A DNA stretch of 64,000 nt. It comes from Blasia pusilla (Eukaryota; Marchantiophyta; Marchantiopsida; Blasiales). Where the stretch lies: contig CM114271.1 of the NCBI GenBank assembly GCA_050084515.1, positions 8,494,001 through 8,558,000 of the forward strand. Direction: 5' to 3'. The position numbers were made by a program, and so were the translations under genes. The notes below the pieces were generated by a model. It did no database searches. It was not told where the DNA came from and worked only from the letters and a program-made list of their open reading frames with translations. Positions 54,065 through 64,000 of the stretch are shown piece by piece; position 1 is the first letter of the stretch; every line of letters begins with the position of its first letter.

Positions 54065-54660
54065 GCACCGTAAAGCCAGGGTCTTCCAATAAGCAAAGGA
54101 TAGCCAATGGCTATTAAGGGCTGCAACACTAAGTAGTCCAACAGAAATAGCACCCCGGCGAGCATGGTCGGGATCTGAGTGAGCTGTCCGAGGGGTTGCT
54201 TCCGGGACTGATCCGCGAACCGCGGATACTTGTCGGTGGGCTCGTACTCTGTATATCCTAGTGCCCGGGCCGTCTGTTCGGTCATAATGTTCATTCCACT
54301 TCCCGAGTCAATGGGAACCTTCTTAATGTTGTGTTCCTCAATCTCCACTTCTACCTCTGGGGCTCCCAAATCTTCCACTTCAATACTGAACAGATCCACT
54401 ACTGGTAGATTCTTTGCAGACTTCTTGGGTTTTCTGCGGCTTATCTTCCACCGCTGCAAAATTTTGCCATACACAGGGTTATCCATTAATAATTGCAGTA
54501 GGGTTATCTTGGCCGGGTTTGACGCCAAGTCCCTGAGTAAGTCGTAGGCTTCCAAGATCAGAGGTGACGTCACAATGGCTTGTACTGCCGGAACCATTCC
54601 GGTTCTCGACTTCTCTATGGTCTGCCTCCCTTCTGGCCCTTGGTCCTGGCGCACTTGAGC
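54065..54660 (-). pseudogene. G2 aspartic protease region
   Basis: The frame runs from a basic linker (RWKISRRKPKKSAK) to FSIEVEDLGAPEVEVEIEEH, then KKVPIDSGSGMNIMTEQ with the protease DSG, LGQLTQIPTMLAGVLFLLDYL and IGYPLLIGRPWLYGARVT. It is open up to the MULE-2 junction, beyond which the open frame continues artificially into the MULE terminus. It processes the element polyprotein. Confidence 0.87.
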
Positions 54661-54792
54661 CCGAACCTGGTCCTCAATATCCTGATGGAAGTACTTAGGG
54701 TGACTTCGATTGAAGGCCGGGTCAACATTGCCTTTAGGATGGCCTTCCCGGCGCGGAAGGCGTCAACACTTTTCGTCTTGGGGTCTTTAGCT

Positions 54793-55293
54793 TCACGCGA
54801 AGACGAAGCACCTTTCCTTGCCTTGGGGATCCCAGCGGTCTGGTTCTTGGACCTCGTGGTGACAGCAAGAACGGTGTTTTGGAGCTCCTTGGGCCAGTCC
54901 GATGATTCTTCGGCCACCGCTAACGGTGGCCGAAGAATCATAGTCCTGGGGGATAGTGACTCGCTTTGTCCTGGGGGACCCTAACTCTTCCACTTGGACG
55001 AGTTGCACATTTACGTCATTCTTGGACTCTGGTTGGGCTGCTAGGGTGTTGACATACTTTACCAACAACCGCGGGACCTTGGGCTCCGGGCATTCCACTG
55101 CAGTGTGCCCGCCCTCCTTGCAATTTCCGCACAATGGATTGAGTCCTACTGGCCGCTTTGGATTTGTGCAATTATTAGCACAATGGTCAGCTGCCCCACA
55201 ATTATAACAACAATTCCTTTTCATGGGTGGCGTGAAGGCTGCCGCGCCCATAATCTGTCTTAGGGGTCTCTGTTTCCCGTATTCCGGAGGCAC
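54793..55293 (-). pseudogene. G2 zinc-knuckle region of gag
   Basis: Two intact CCHC knuckles (CYNCGAADHCANNC and CGNCKEGGHTAVEC) lie within about 166 open codons, followed by VPRLLVKYVNTLAAQPESK and EELGSPRTKRVTI. They bind RNA in the element particle. A 16-bp inverted repeat (GGCCACCGCTAACGGTGGCC) sits at 54912-54931. Confidence 0.85.
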
Positions 55294-55493
55294 ATATCGG
55301 ATGATCCAACTTCGTCAGGGATTAGGCGGTGGCCAAGCTTGGATTGCATAACACCCTTCCCACTGTTCGGGTTCATACCACCCTTCTTCTGTAGTTGGAT
55401 CTTCTTAGATCCAACGTAAATCTCTCTGAGTATGACTCAATAGACCTGTCGTCTTCTGGGATCCTTCTAGGCTACCAGATGTACCTTCAATTC

Positions 55494-56090
55494 GGGGGCT
55501 GGTATTCTGGCAGGAGAGAGGAAGAGAGGAGAGGAAGAGAGGAGAGTCTCTCTTCAAAAAAAGGCACAAAAGGGGAAAAAAAATGAAACTCTCTTCAAAA
55601 AATATGAAGATTATGGATAATAAGTGAGTATTTTTTTTTGAGATTTTTTTTGAAGAGAGGAAACTTAGTGCAACCCGTCGGAATCCAACGTGTTGCAATT
55701 TTTTGGTTCTTTTTCTTTTTCTTATTCTTTTTGGGTTAAGGAAAAAAAATCAATTTTGGGGTTTTTTTTAACATTTGCAACCCGTCGGAGTCCCCCAAAA
55801 ATGTAAAAAAACCCCCCAAAATGAATTTTTTTCCTTAACCATAAAAAAAAAACCAAAAAAAGTTGCAACCCGTCGGATTTCTGACGGGTTGAAAAGGTAA
55901 AAAAATTACAAAAAAAAACAATTTCAAAATTTTTTTTCACCACCAAATTTTTCTGGAAAAAAATTTCCTTTTCAACTTGTCAAAACTTTCCTCTCTCCAA
56001 CTTGTTGGAAACTCTCTTCAAACCAAAAGAGCCATAGGGGTTGCCAATATCTTCCTCTCTCCTCTCTCCTCTCTCCTCTCTCCGCTCCTC
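55494..56090 (+). mobile_element. Mini-MULE, 597-bp non-autonomous element
   Basis: It lies between copies of CTTCAATTC (55485-55493 and 56091-56099) in G2 gag. G1 has the uninterrupted site near 20595. Its left terminus is the same as in MULE-1/2; the right end is CCTCTCTCCTCTCTCC...GCTCCTC. It has no coding capacity, but three palindromes remain (55673-55698, 55773-55795 partial, 55863-55890), plus A/T-rich filler. It could only have moved using a transposase supplied by a larger copy. Confidence 0.9.
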
Positions 56091-56119
56091 CTTCAATTCC
56101 GCCATTTGTTTACTTAACT

Positions 56120-57655
56120 CTTGAATGGCAGACTTGCCTGCCTTCCTTGCTATCCCCTGTACTGGACTTTCCGACTGCTGGGGAAGGTGCTTTGTTGGTG
56201 TGGTTTTCCTTCAATGCTTGGGAGAGTGGTGGCGCGTGCTTTTTCTTTTCCGCTTAGATTTTAAATCTTTTTCTGAGTTCGAGGACTCCGTGGCGTCCCC
56301 AATAGAGGATTCTGTGTCTGTAGAGGACGCTTCATCCTTTGACAAAGAACTAGTTTGCGAAGAACCTCGTCATTGATGACGCCATCTTCGTGTCTTACGG
56401 GACTTCTCGGAGGCCTCGTACGCCTCTGCGGATGCTATGACTGCTTCCAAGGAATCTCGTTGGCCTCGCCGACAGTACCGGTCCATTTCTTTGGACAATT
56501 GCGACACAAACCAATCTACCAACTGTGAGGTAGTAGTGTGTTCAAGTTTATTCACAAGGCTACGAAACCTTTGGGTGTATTCCTTGAGAGTTTCCTTCTT
56601 TTTACGTTTGAGGTCGCGAAGCTTCGTCAGAAGCTTGTCCTCGAACTCGAGGTCAGGGAACTCGTGAAGAAAGGCCTCTAGTACCCTTTTCCAGGTTTCC
56701 GTGACGTCCACTCCGAGACCCTCGTACCATTGGCTTGCTCGCTTCTTAAGCAGGCCAGGAAAGACTCGCAACAAATCCTCCTCTGAGCCTTCCCCATTAG
56801 CCTTAGCTACATGGGTAAATTCAAGCACAAAGTTGTCAACGTCATCTCGCCGTCCCCCTGCAAACGTGGGGTATCTTAGCAGCGTCTTCCTAGTGTTGGC
56901 CATTGGGAAATGTCTCCTGCTGGGTCCCGGACTTGATGCTCGGGAGGGAGGAGGCAGCGGTTCTGATCTAGTTGATTTGGTCGGCTCCTCGTCCCCAAAG
57001 GAGTTCCAGGTTGACTCTTTGTCCGACTGCAAACTGGCAGGAGATGTGCTCGGGAGCGTATTCCTGTCCCTCTTCTTGCTCTTGGGCTTCATGCAAGGCC
57101 GAAGACTGGGAGACACCCCCGATGGTCTCCAAGACGGGTGATCTTCTTGTTGCTTATTGCGTCGATCAGCTCGCTGATCTCGCAAAGAGGGCCGAGAGAC
57201 TTCCATGAGTCCCTTCTAGGATTCGGGAGCTTGCTTCCGCACCCACGATCGCCACAAGGTAGGGGTCCATGGAGGGAAATTAGATCTTCCTAATTCCTAA
57301 AGCCTACAGGAGTGTCTGAGTGCTCTTAATCTTCTGCCAGGTTTTCCTCCCATAAACAGAAGTACCGGGTCATCACCAAGTACAACTGACGTTCATGGGC
57401 GAAGCACTATTCGGCGACTGGTTCTTTGACAATACTAATTAATTGTTCTATCTTTTCTAGCACCAATGCAGCTAACCAGTTGTTATCTTCTTTCATCCAT
57501 TGTCTTAGGGGGATAACTAGAGATAGCAAATAGTCTTCCATGAGAACTAGATGGTTGGGTCTTCTAGGAGACAAGGCTTCCTTCCCCGCTCCTGGGTTCC
57601 CCATGTGTCTCTCTCCCTCTCCACCAAAGCTTATGATCTCCGGCAGCAGTGCCAA
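56120..57655 (-). pseudogene. G2 gag capsid
   Basis: The main frame (56370-57206, 278 codons) carries a Ser/Pro/Lys-rich N-terminus and then ASQWYEGLGVDVTETWKRVL, FLHEFPDLEFEDKLL, LKEYTQRFRSLVNKL, WFVSQLSKEMDRYC and an Arg-rich tail. These are hallmarks of retrotransposon gag. A leader frame (57407-57655) with PLRQWMKEDNNWLAALVLEK matches 21799-22128 in G1. It is the least damaged gag in the window. Confidence 0.88.
57635..57654 (-). promoter_or_regulatory. G2 primer-binding site, degenerate
   Basis: Minus-strand TGGCACTGCTGCCGGAGATC corresponds to the G1 primer site with several changes, just inside the 5' LTR. Confidence 0.65.
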
Positions 57656-57672
57656 AAAAATTTGGTTCTATA

Positions 57673-58972
57673 TGTAATGTACAAGAGTTTCTATTTTACA
57701 GTCGTTTACTAAGTTCGATCCCCAAGAGGATCATTGTTTGATGAAAAGAGAGTTCAAAATTACAATACTGTTGTAATAGTTGTATTTAAATATGTATGAT
57801 TGATATTCAATATCTTATCAATATCTTCGGATCTTTCTTAGTACCAAAGTTTCTTTTCTCAATTCTCTCTAGTGGAGTTGACAACATGCTCAGGTAGATT
57901 TCCTCTCGATATCAAGAAACCTCACAAAGACCTCAACCTGAAAGCTGGCTTATCCTACTTTCGGAACTCAATCCGTCTCGGCAGGCTACTCTATGTCAAA
58001 GAGATTTCTTACAACTCTATGTTGATTATTCCATTGATGAGAAAGGTTCGCCTGATTCACTCTTCACTTTGCAGACCCAAAAAGAATGCTCACACATAAG
58101 CATCGCACATCAGATTGAATGAATGATTGCTTTACTACTCCATCAAGAATGAGAAAGCTTCAAAAGTGTATACAAGCTCGAGAGGGTACTACTCCCTTGC
58201 TTGGACCATTCCTACAGCATGAGGACTTTGTAAGAGAATGATGATGATAACTACTTCTATGCTTCTTAAATACTCTCTGAAGGAGGAGTGATCGAAAGAT
58301 TTGAAGCAATTTTTTTATGAAGTTGGTGTCTCTTCAACATTTGTAACTACCTAGATCTATGGTGCTCTATTCTTTTCCTAAGATCCCTATGAATCCGTAG
58401 AACAAAGTTGTCATAACTACCAATTTGATACAAAGGGTTGCGTCTTTTCCTATTCCAACTGTTCTAACTATGTGTCGCTTGAAATCACTGTCAATCTTAG
58501 CTTCGCTTCGCTGCTAAGTCTGGACCTCTTTTGCTTCGCTTGAGGACGAAGCTCTTTCTCCTGATCTGTAGACAAAGCGCTCCATTCTTTGTTCTTGTTC
58601 CAAGTGCTTCGTTCTTTGAGCTTCATTCAAGAGCGAAGTACTTCTTTCTCTTCTTCATGCTTCGTTATACTTCGTTATAGAGCGAAGCACTTCATAGAGA
58701 GAGCTTAACAGAGCTCCACAAAGCTTCGTTGTCCTTCCGAAGCTTCTTGCTGGGTCTTTAGACTTCGTTATTTGATTCTCCTCTCCTCTTAGGCAAATCC
58801 TTGATTTTCTATCTCTCTGCCTTGTCCTTGGAGCTTCGTGATTCACTTTAATCTTACTCATCCCTCCCCATAATAATATATAATAATCAAAATCATAATG
58901 TATATACAAGTCTTCATTGAATAAAAAGATGTATTTCTTCAAAAGTATAAAATTGTGGGTATCACAAGTCTT
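57673..58972 (-). repeat. G2 5' LTR, complete
   Basis: The 1,300-bp LTR runs TGTAATGT to ATCACA and matches the G1 LTR at 12778-14076. The region 58490-58760 has many short AGCTTCG/CGAAGC words. Confidence 0.9.
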
Positions 58973-59480
58973 CATTCCCATGGAGTGGAGCCTTGTGTGC
59001 GGGGTGAGGCGTTTAAGATCTTTAGAAGTTTTGGATGGATCGGGAAAGAAGCATTGAAATGTGCGAGCAAAGATTCGAGTGATGAAGAAGAGAAAGAGAA
59101 GAGCAAAGTGCATGGAGACCGCCAAGGATACCTACAAAGAATCGTTCCCCTCTTTGTCCAATCATTTGAATACAAGCTCTCACCTCAAATACTCATTGTC
59201 TATCCTCTTAACTTTACATCCTAAGCATATGAGGAACCACTCATTGCCATGCACTTCCAAAGGAAAATTGAAAATAACACAAGCATTGAATCTCCAAATC
59301 CATACATTCCCTTATTGCAACACTAGCGTGCTCTAGTTACAATAGCCTTTGGCTGAAGCTTCCTCTCGTCACAAGTCATATCCCTAGCTACTCCGTGTAC
59401 TAACGCATGTGCTTCCCTTGCAACCATTTGAAGTCTTGCAACACCTCTTGCCCATGTTCCAGGTCTGCCTACGCAATCCA
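58973..59480. other. Unassigned sequence next to G4
   Basis: No convincing gene. From 59340 to 59480 it carries the frame-broken chromodomain end of G4. The remainder is probably G4 3' untranslated or LTR sequence, but I see no second copy in the window to prove it. Confidence 0.4.
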
Positions 59481-60058
59481 AGTCACCTCTTGACCAAGTA
59501 CTCGTACTTGTTGGCCCTACGCCTCAAACGTAAGATGGTCTCCACCTCGAACTCCGGTTCTTTGATCATGATTACCGGGTGTGGTCTCAACGTTTGTCTT
59601 TGCTCGGGACACTCAATACCATGAAGGTAATTTTTAAACAATGATACATGGAAAGTGGGATATATCCTGAACTCTTTTGGCAGCTCCAATATATACATAT
59701 CCTCAAGCAGGTATGCCTTAATCACATTTGGTCCAACATACTCGGTAGATAGCTTTGCGGACAACTCCTTTGGAAGAGTGAGATTCTTCACACTCAACCA
59801 CACTTGTTCCCCTACTTGGAGTCTCACTTGGCGCTTGCTCTTGTTAGCATGCTTCACGTACCTAAGTTGAGCCTTTGCAAGGTTTGTCCTTGCTTGCTCC
59901 CCTCGATCTTGCATCTCTGCCCAAAAACTTTCTTCCATCCCTTGTCTAGTCTATGCCGATGTAGTACCCTTTGAAAGGGCCACGTCAAGAGGCCCTTCTA
60001 GATCACGTCCATAAGCCAAGAGAAATAGAGATTCTCCAATCGGAGAATGCTTGGTTGA
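59340..60058 (-). pseudogene. G4 integrase C-terminus and chromodomain
   Basis: 59951-60058 encodes the SPIGESLFLLAYGRDLEGP block. 59483-59938 carries AQLRYVKHANKSKRQVRLQV, GEQVWLSVKNLTL, LSAKLSTEYVGPNVI and the ending YEYLVKR. The last begins a chromodomain (EVETILRLRR...EYLVK), and VTWIA and DLEHGQEVLQDF follow in another frame near 59400-59480. Chromodomains guide integration to marked chromatin. A stop at about 59945 and a frameshift at 59484 make it a pseudogene. Confidence 0.85.
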
Positions 60059-61277
60059 TGTGATAACCCACTCTTTTGAACCTTTTGTAGTTGGGGTGTT
60101 TTTTGTACATAAATAGGTAAAAGTCTTTATGAAGGAAGATTGAAGATTTTGTAGAAGATTGTAAATATGATTAGGGAAAGAGAAATAGTTAGAAGAGTAC
60201 TTGATAAGGCTAGTTAGTGAAACTCCATTGAGAAGACAAGGAGATTGGAAGATCAAAGAATTATCTTGGACGAGTGAGAATTTTTGTAAGTGGAGGAAGG
60301 GACAAGGAAGAAGTAGGAGAGGCGCGGGTACTTCTCGGCAAAGACCGCAGTACGGGAAGATGGGGAAAGACTGTTAAACGAAGACCTGTAAAGGACTTCT
60401 TCTTTGCAGTAGATGATCCAAGGGAGTCTTCGTGCAAAGACTACGAAGACCGTGAATAATGAAACATCAGAGCGGTTTCGGAAGGTAGAAATGGAGGGGC
60501 GCCATGTTTCGGTTGGAAGAGGAAGAGACACCAAACGACTTAAGGGAAGTGAAGGGTTGGAAGATCTGGACTCTCCGATTAATAGTTAGAAATTTAGAAG
60601 GAAGTTAGAAGGTCAATCCTGAATTGTAAGAGACTATTTAAAGAATAGAGCAGAAGAGCACGGGGTCATTCCCTTGTGTTGTGAGTTCCAAGTACTTTTG
60701 GTGGATTGTGTGAAGAAGTCTTTGGGAATGATCCAAGCCGAAGTGTCTTGTACCCTTTGAAGCTTGTATTACTTTCTAGTTTCCTCCACTCTTTGATGCG
60801 ATACAAGTGTCCTTATTCTTTCTTGCGGATGTGCGGAAGAAATTGTCAATCTTATTGGGCTGCCCTGAGGAGGAGTATATAGTCTTTGATTTTGGAAGTT
60901 CAGAAGGATAATTGGGAAGAGCGTATGAAAGTTGTTAGATAGTGAGTAACCTATCGTGACAGATTAAGTTCTGAAAGTAAGATGAGCCGTAATCTTCTTG
61001 AGATCTTTTTGAGGTCCTTGTTGAAGTTTTGGTATCCAAGATTCGCAGGATTCTTTCGTGCACTTGAGAAGAGTCTTTTCCAAGAGGGAAGAAAACCATT
61101 CTGTTTTGTTGTACTAGTGAAGACTTAGTCATTGAAATTAGTGAAGTGCTTAGTGAAGGAGTTATTCTTGATATTTCTTATAAAACCTCTCTTTACTGAG
61201 GAAACAATGATCTCTTGGGAATGAACTTAATACTTTGCGATTAAAAGAGTACCTTTTTCCTTGAGTTGTACATTACA
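60059..61277. mobile_element. Solo LTR inside G4 integrase
   Basis: A 1,219-bp TGTGATAACC...TACATTACA unit is flanked by GTTGA on both sides (60054-60058 and 61278-61282). Taking out the unit and one GTTGA leaves a continuous integrase frame across the junction. It has no coding region and is unlike the other LTRs here, so it belongs to a further family. Confidence 0.9.
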
Positions 61278-61282
61278 GTTGA

Positions 61283-61897
61283 GTTGTAGCAATACTCAGC
61301 CATACTCAACCACTCCGCCCAATCTCGCTAGTCCACGCTCACGTAATTCCTTGAGTATTGGTTCACGATGGAGTCTACCTTTTCCGTCTGACCATCCTTC
61401 TACATATGGAAGGCCGTGCTAAAACTCAGCTTGGTCTTGAACCTCGTGAACAAGTGTTTCCAAAAGACACTGGCAAACTTTGGATCCTGATTTGAGAAAA
61501 AAATCCTAGTTAACCCGTGCGCGCCCCACCAACTATCCAAGAACAATCGAGACGTCATATAGGCCGTCGCACAATCCACCTTTGGCACGAATCTCCCCAA
61601 CTTATTGAACCGATCAACTATCAAAAGTATGGCATTGTATCCCTCAAGCTCTGGAAGACTCGTTATGAAGTCCATACTCACACTCTATAAGGATCCGTCC
61701 GGAATCGACAAAGGGTGGAGCAAGCCTTGTTTCCTTGCATAAGAAACTCTGTTTGCCTGGCAGGTCACACATGTATTCACATATTTAGAAACATCCTCTT
61801 TCATGTTGGGGCATAAAAACCTCTTAGCCAAAACAACCAGCGTGGATTTCTCCCCTTTATGTCCTGATAAGGGTTTGTCATAACATTCCACTAACAT
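61283..61897 (-). pseudogene. G4 integrase zinc domain and core
   Basis: 61685-61897 gives LVECYDKPLSGHKGEKSTL and CVTCQANRV (HHCC zinc region). 61400-61681 gives MDFITSLPELEGYNAILLIVD with the first catalytic Asp (D in VDRF/MDF strand) and FFSNQDPKFASVFW with the second Asp. 61283-61400 gives the AEYCYNST block before the solo LTR. Stops separate the parts. Confidence 0.87.
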
Positions 61898-61903
61898 CTT
61901 GGT

Positions 61904-62560
61904 TCACATCCTACCTTCGGCCACGTAGATCCTTCTCTGCCTAAACCTTACCAAGCCATGCCTCAAACTTATGTTGGCCACTTTCTCACCCTGCTTCAAC
62001 TTCCTTAGGTACTCATTCTCCTGGGTGTCTTTCATGTATCCCTCATGAATCCTTCTTTCGTGATCTCTTTCCTTGGGGAACATTGCTCTCAAGACCCGTG
62101 TTGTCGATGGCATGTCCTCATCCCTACGACTCAACGCATCTGAAATGACATTATCCTTCCTTGGCTTGTGGATCAATTCCACATTCATCAATACCAAGGT
62201 ATCATGCAATCGCAGTTGTTTTGGGGTCACTCGATTCTGGGTGTCAAAATACTTGAGTGATACGCTATCGGTGAACACTTGAGTCCTGTGAAGTCTAAAG
62301 TAGTGACGCCACTTCCTCGAGCAATGAACCATCGTGAACAACTCTTTCTCATGAGTGGGTCACCTCTTGTTGGTGTCACTAAGCTTCTTGCTCTCATAGG
62401 CTACAGGTCTCCCTTCTTGTACCAACATTCTTGCAATCGCAAAATCACTAGCATCACTATGCACCTCAAACGATAAGACGAACTCTGGAAGCTTCAATAC
62501 TGGCTCCTGCGATAGGATCTCCTTGACTCGGTTGAGCGCGTCATTCACTTATTGGGTCCA
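61904..62560 (-). pseudogene. G4 RNase H
   Basis: 62360-62548 has LKLPEFVLSFEVHSDASDFAIA (first Asp) and GRPVAYESKKLSDTNKR. 61904-62341 has RLHRTQVFTDSVSLKYFDTQ (the TDxxxL region) and LIHKPRKDNVISDALSRRDED, then a linker. One frameshift lies between them. Confidence 0.86.
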
Positions 62561-62692
62561 CGTCATATTAGCGTACTTCGCGGTCCAATCCGTGAGAGGT
62601 CTCACAATTCTTGAAAATTTCCTCACACAGGTTCTATAGAATTGAACCGTGCCGATGAATCTCTTCATTCCCTTCACTGTGGAAGGCAATTT

Positions 62693-63235
62693 TCATTCGA
62701 TGATCAATTTCACCTTGTCCATATTTGAACTAACTCCATTTGCGCTAACCACATGAGCCAAGAACTTGATCTTGCGCAACCTGAACTCACCCTTTTCCAT
62801 ATTTGCATACAAATTGTTTTCCCTTAGTTTCAACAACACCGCTCTCAAGTGTCGAATGTGCTCCTCTAGTGACTTTGAATAGATGAGTATATCATCTATG
62901 TAGATGATAACGAACTCATGATCATGTGTCTCCTCATGGAAAATTGAGTTCATCAATGTGGTGAACGTCGGAGGCGCATTACATAGACTGAAGGGCATCA
63001 CCACAAACTCGAACGAGTCATATCTTGTTCTACATGCTGTCTTCTCCACATCCGCTTTAGAAATCCAAATCTGGTAATATCCTGACTTCAAGTCAATCCT
63101 ACTAAAGTATTTCGCCCCCAAAAGTCTATCAAAGAGGTCATCAATCCTTGACAGAGGGTAATTTTTTCTCACCGTCACCTTATTCAGCACACGATAATCC
63201 ACACAAAGTCCCATTTTTCCATCCTTCTTCTTCAC
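62693..63235 (-). CDS. G4 reverse transcriptase, open segment
   Basis: Open for 180 codons: LCVDYRVLNKVTVRKNYPLS, FSRIDLKSGYYQIWI, FVVMPFSLCNAPPTF, the active-site strand FVIIYIDDILIYS (YIDD) and FLAHVVSANGVSSN. These are the palm motifs of Gypsy reverse transcriptases. Upstream, frameshifts near 63240-63360 separate it from the fingers; downstream, it breaks near 62690. The catalytic Asp pair is intact. Confidence 0.9.
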   Translation of the reverse strand: MKKKDGKMGLCVDYRVLNKVTVRKNYPLSRIDDLFDRLLGAKYFSRIDLKSGYYQIWISKADVEKTACRTRYDSFEFVVMPFSLCNAPPTFTTLMNSIFHEETHDHEFVIIYIDDILIYSKSLEEHIRHLRAVLLKLRENNLYANMEKGEFRLRKIKFLAHVVSANGVSSNMDKVKLIIE

Positions 63236-63399
63236 ACAGAGAACATGTGCTCCTTACGGTGACTTGCTGGTACTGATGTAGCCCTTCTCCAAGAGCTCAC
63301 TTAATTGCTTTTTCAAATCATCAAATTCCTCCTGATTCAATCTTTATAGGGCCTTGGAAGGTGGTTGAGATCCGGGAATGACCTATATCTTATGATCAA

Positions 63400-64000
63400 T
63401 TGCCCTATGTGGTGGCAACTTGTTCGAAACCTCATTCGTCAAGACATCACCAAACTCCTTCACCACTCTTTGGAATAGTTTTTGGATTCCCCTCGAAGTC
63501 GCATCCTAATCTCTACGCTTCTTGCATGTGGCTTTCTCTACCTGTCTCATTAAGCAAAGAAACCCATCTTCCATCTCGGTCAAAATCCTTCTCGTAATGG
63601 CGTTTACCAACTCATTTTTCACATGAACCTCACGAACCAACCTCAATTGCAACCATTTTCCTTTCACTAAGACGTTCAACCTAAACGATCTCCGCCTCAG
63701 CCCCACCTCATATGCATCCAAGAATGTATTGCCCAAGACCCCGTCAATACCATTCATCTCGCACATGGTGAAATTCTCCTTCAACTCGAATACTCGGCAT
63801 CATATTGTGAGTCTAGCACCAACTTGGAAGTTCGATGAGACTTGCCTCCAACAAAGCCTACTCGGATGGGCTAGTCGGCCTTGGAGGTTGACAGAACCAA
63901 CTCCTTCATAATTCTCAGGCTTAGGAAGGAGTGCATCGTACCTGTATCCACGAGCAACATCACATCACAATTAGAAATCTTTGATCTCAAGTACACCAAG
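63400..64000 (-). pseudogene. G4 aspartic protease region
   Basis: Near 63930-63965 the minus strand reads MLLVDTGTMHSFLS, with the DTG protease triad. 63506-63784 continues with MNGIDGVLGNTFLDAYEVGL, the GxxWL/F-like flap-to-tail region typical of Gypsy proteases. Stops (for example at about 63870) show decay. The window ends inside this region. Confidence 0.75.

Larger units (their letters stand above)
24415..58972 (-). mobile_element. Gypsy G2 (Athila/Tat-like), split by three MULEs
   Basis: Same family as G1. After removing MULE-1, MULE-2 and the mini-MULE about 10.4 kb remain, in the same gene order as G1. The left LTR is internally truncated; the right one is complete. The 5-bp flanks (CACCT and AGTCT) do not match, so one end has been rearranged since insertion. 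Confidence 0.9.
59340..64000 (-). mobile_element. Gypsy G4 (chromovirus-like), window-truncated
   Basis: Read on the minus strand: protease, reverse transcriptase, RNase H, integrase, chromodomain. Its 5' part lies beyond the window. The integrase is split by a solo LTR (60059-61277). The chromodomain places it in the chromovirus branch, apart from G1/G2. Confidence 0.88.

Noticed and set aside
54905-54940. A 20-bp perfect inverted repeat in G2 zinc-knuckle coding as a regulatory hairpin
   Set aside because: It lies at a frame-disrupted spot of a decayed gene and looks like a local inverted duplication; the G1 counterpart lacks it.
24410-58977. A 5-bp target duplication around G2, which would show a simple insertion into G3
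   Set aside because: The flanks are CACCT and AGTCT, and the sequence after 58972 belongs to G4-like DNA rather than the rest of G3.
58955-59336. Short plus-strand open frames next to G4 as host genes
   Set aside because: No recognisable domain, no conserved start context and overlap with the G2 LTR edge; more likely retrotransposon non-coding sequence.
1-64000. tRNA, rRNA or other structured RNA genes
   Set aside because: No cloverleaf with A and B boxes or rRNA signature was seen by eye; the tRNA-like words found are retrotransposon primer sites.

Overview
This window is nuclear plant DNA made almost wholly of nested transposable elements. I see no host gene, tRNA or rRNA. A Met-tRNA-type primer site in a Copia element, Athila/Tat-like Gypsy elements with Asp-tRNA-type primer sites, a chromodomain Gypsy and Mutator-like DNA transposons (MULEs) with SWIM zinc fingers all point to a land plant. 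The many short introns and the element mix would suit a lycophyte or bryophyte, but the species is a guess.

Layout. 1-5271: one end of an inverted MULE (MULE-3), cut by the window start. 5272-9060: Copia and Gypsy scraps, then a 5'-complete, 3'-truncated Copia element. 9061-10564: transposase end of another inverted MULE (MULE-4), broken by the terminus of MULE-5 (10565-12777). MULE-5 is broken in turn by Gypsy G1 (12778-22604, minus strand, Athila/Tat-like, with a Copia solo LTR inside). 22605-24414: pol fragment of a different Gypsy (G3). 24415-58972: Gypsy G2, same family as G1, about 10.4 kb of its own sequence, split by three MULE insertions: MULE-1 (29749-41841), MULE-2 (42614-54055) and a 597-bp mini-MULE (55494-56090). 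Each is flanked by a 9-bp target duplication, and each matches an uninterrupted site in G1. 58973-64000: chromodomain Gypsy G4 (minus strand), whose integrase is split by a 1.2-kb solo LTR with a 5-bp target duplication.

The striking object is the MULE family. Each full copy carries two divergent genes. The plus-strand gene (in MULE-1/2) encodes a MULE transposase: a His-rich N-terminal region, a DDE-type core and a C-terminal SWIM finger. The other gene, called gene A here, reads as coiled coil, then a ParB/sulfiredoxin-like domain (DGNHRF motif), a long middle region, and a C-terminal beta-class N4/N6 DNA-methyltransferase-like fold with degenerate catalytic motifs. The introns of both genes, the promoter between them and the subterminal regions are packed with a dyad-symmetric motif (half-site GCAACCCGTCGG facing CCGACGGGTTGC). 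It is often spaced about 64 bp apart and is absent from the exons. At one equivalent site both arms have changed together between copies. A transposon with its own ParB-methylase-like protein and its own palindrome arrays recalls, by analogy only, the VANDAL/VANC anti-silencing MULEs of Arabidopsis. Every copy here is damaged, so these are relics of the system.
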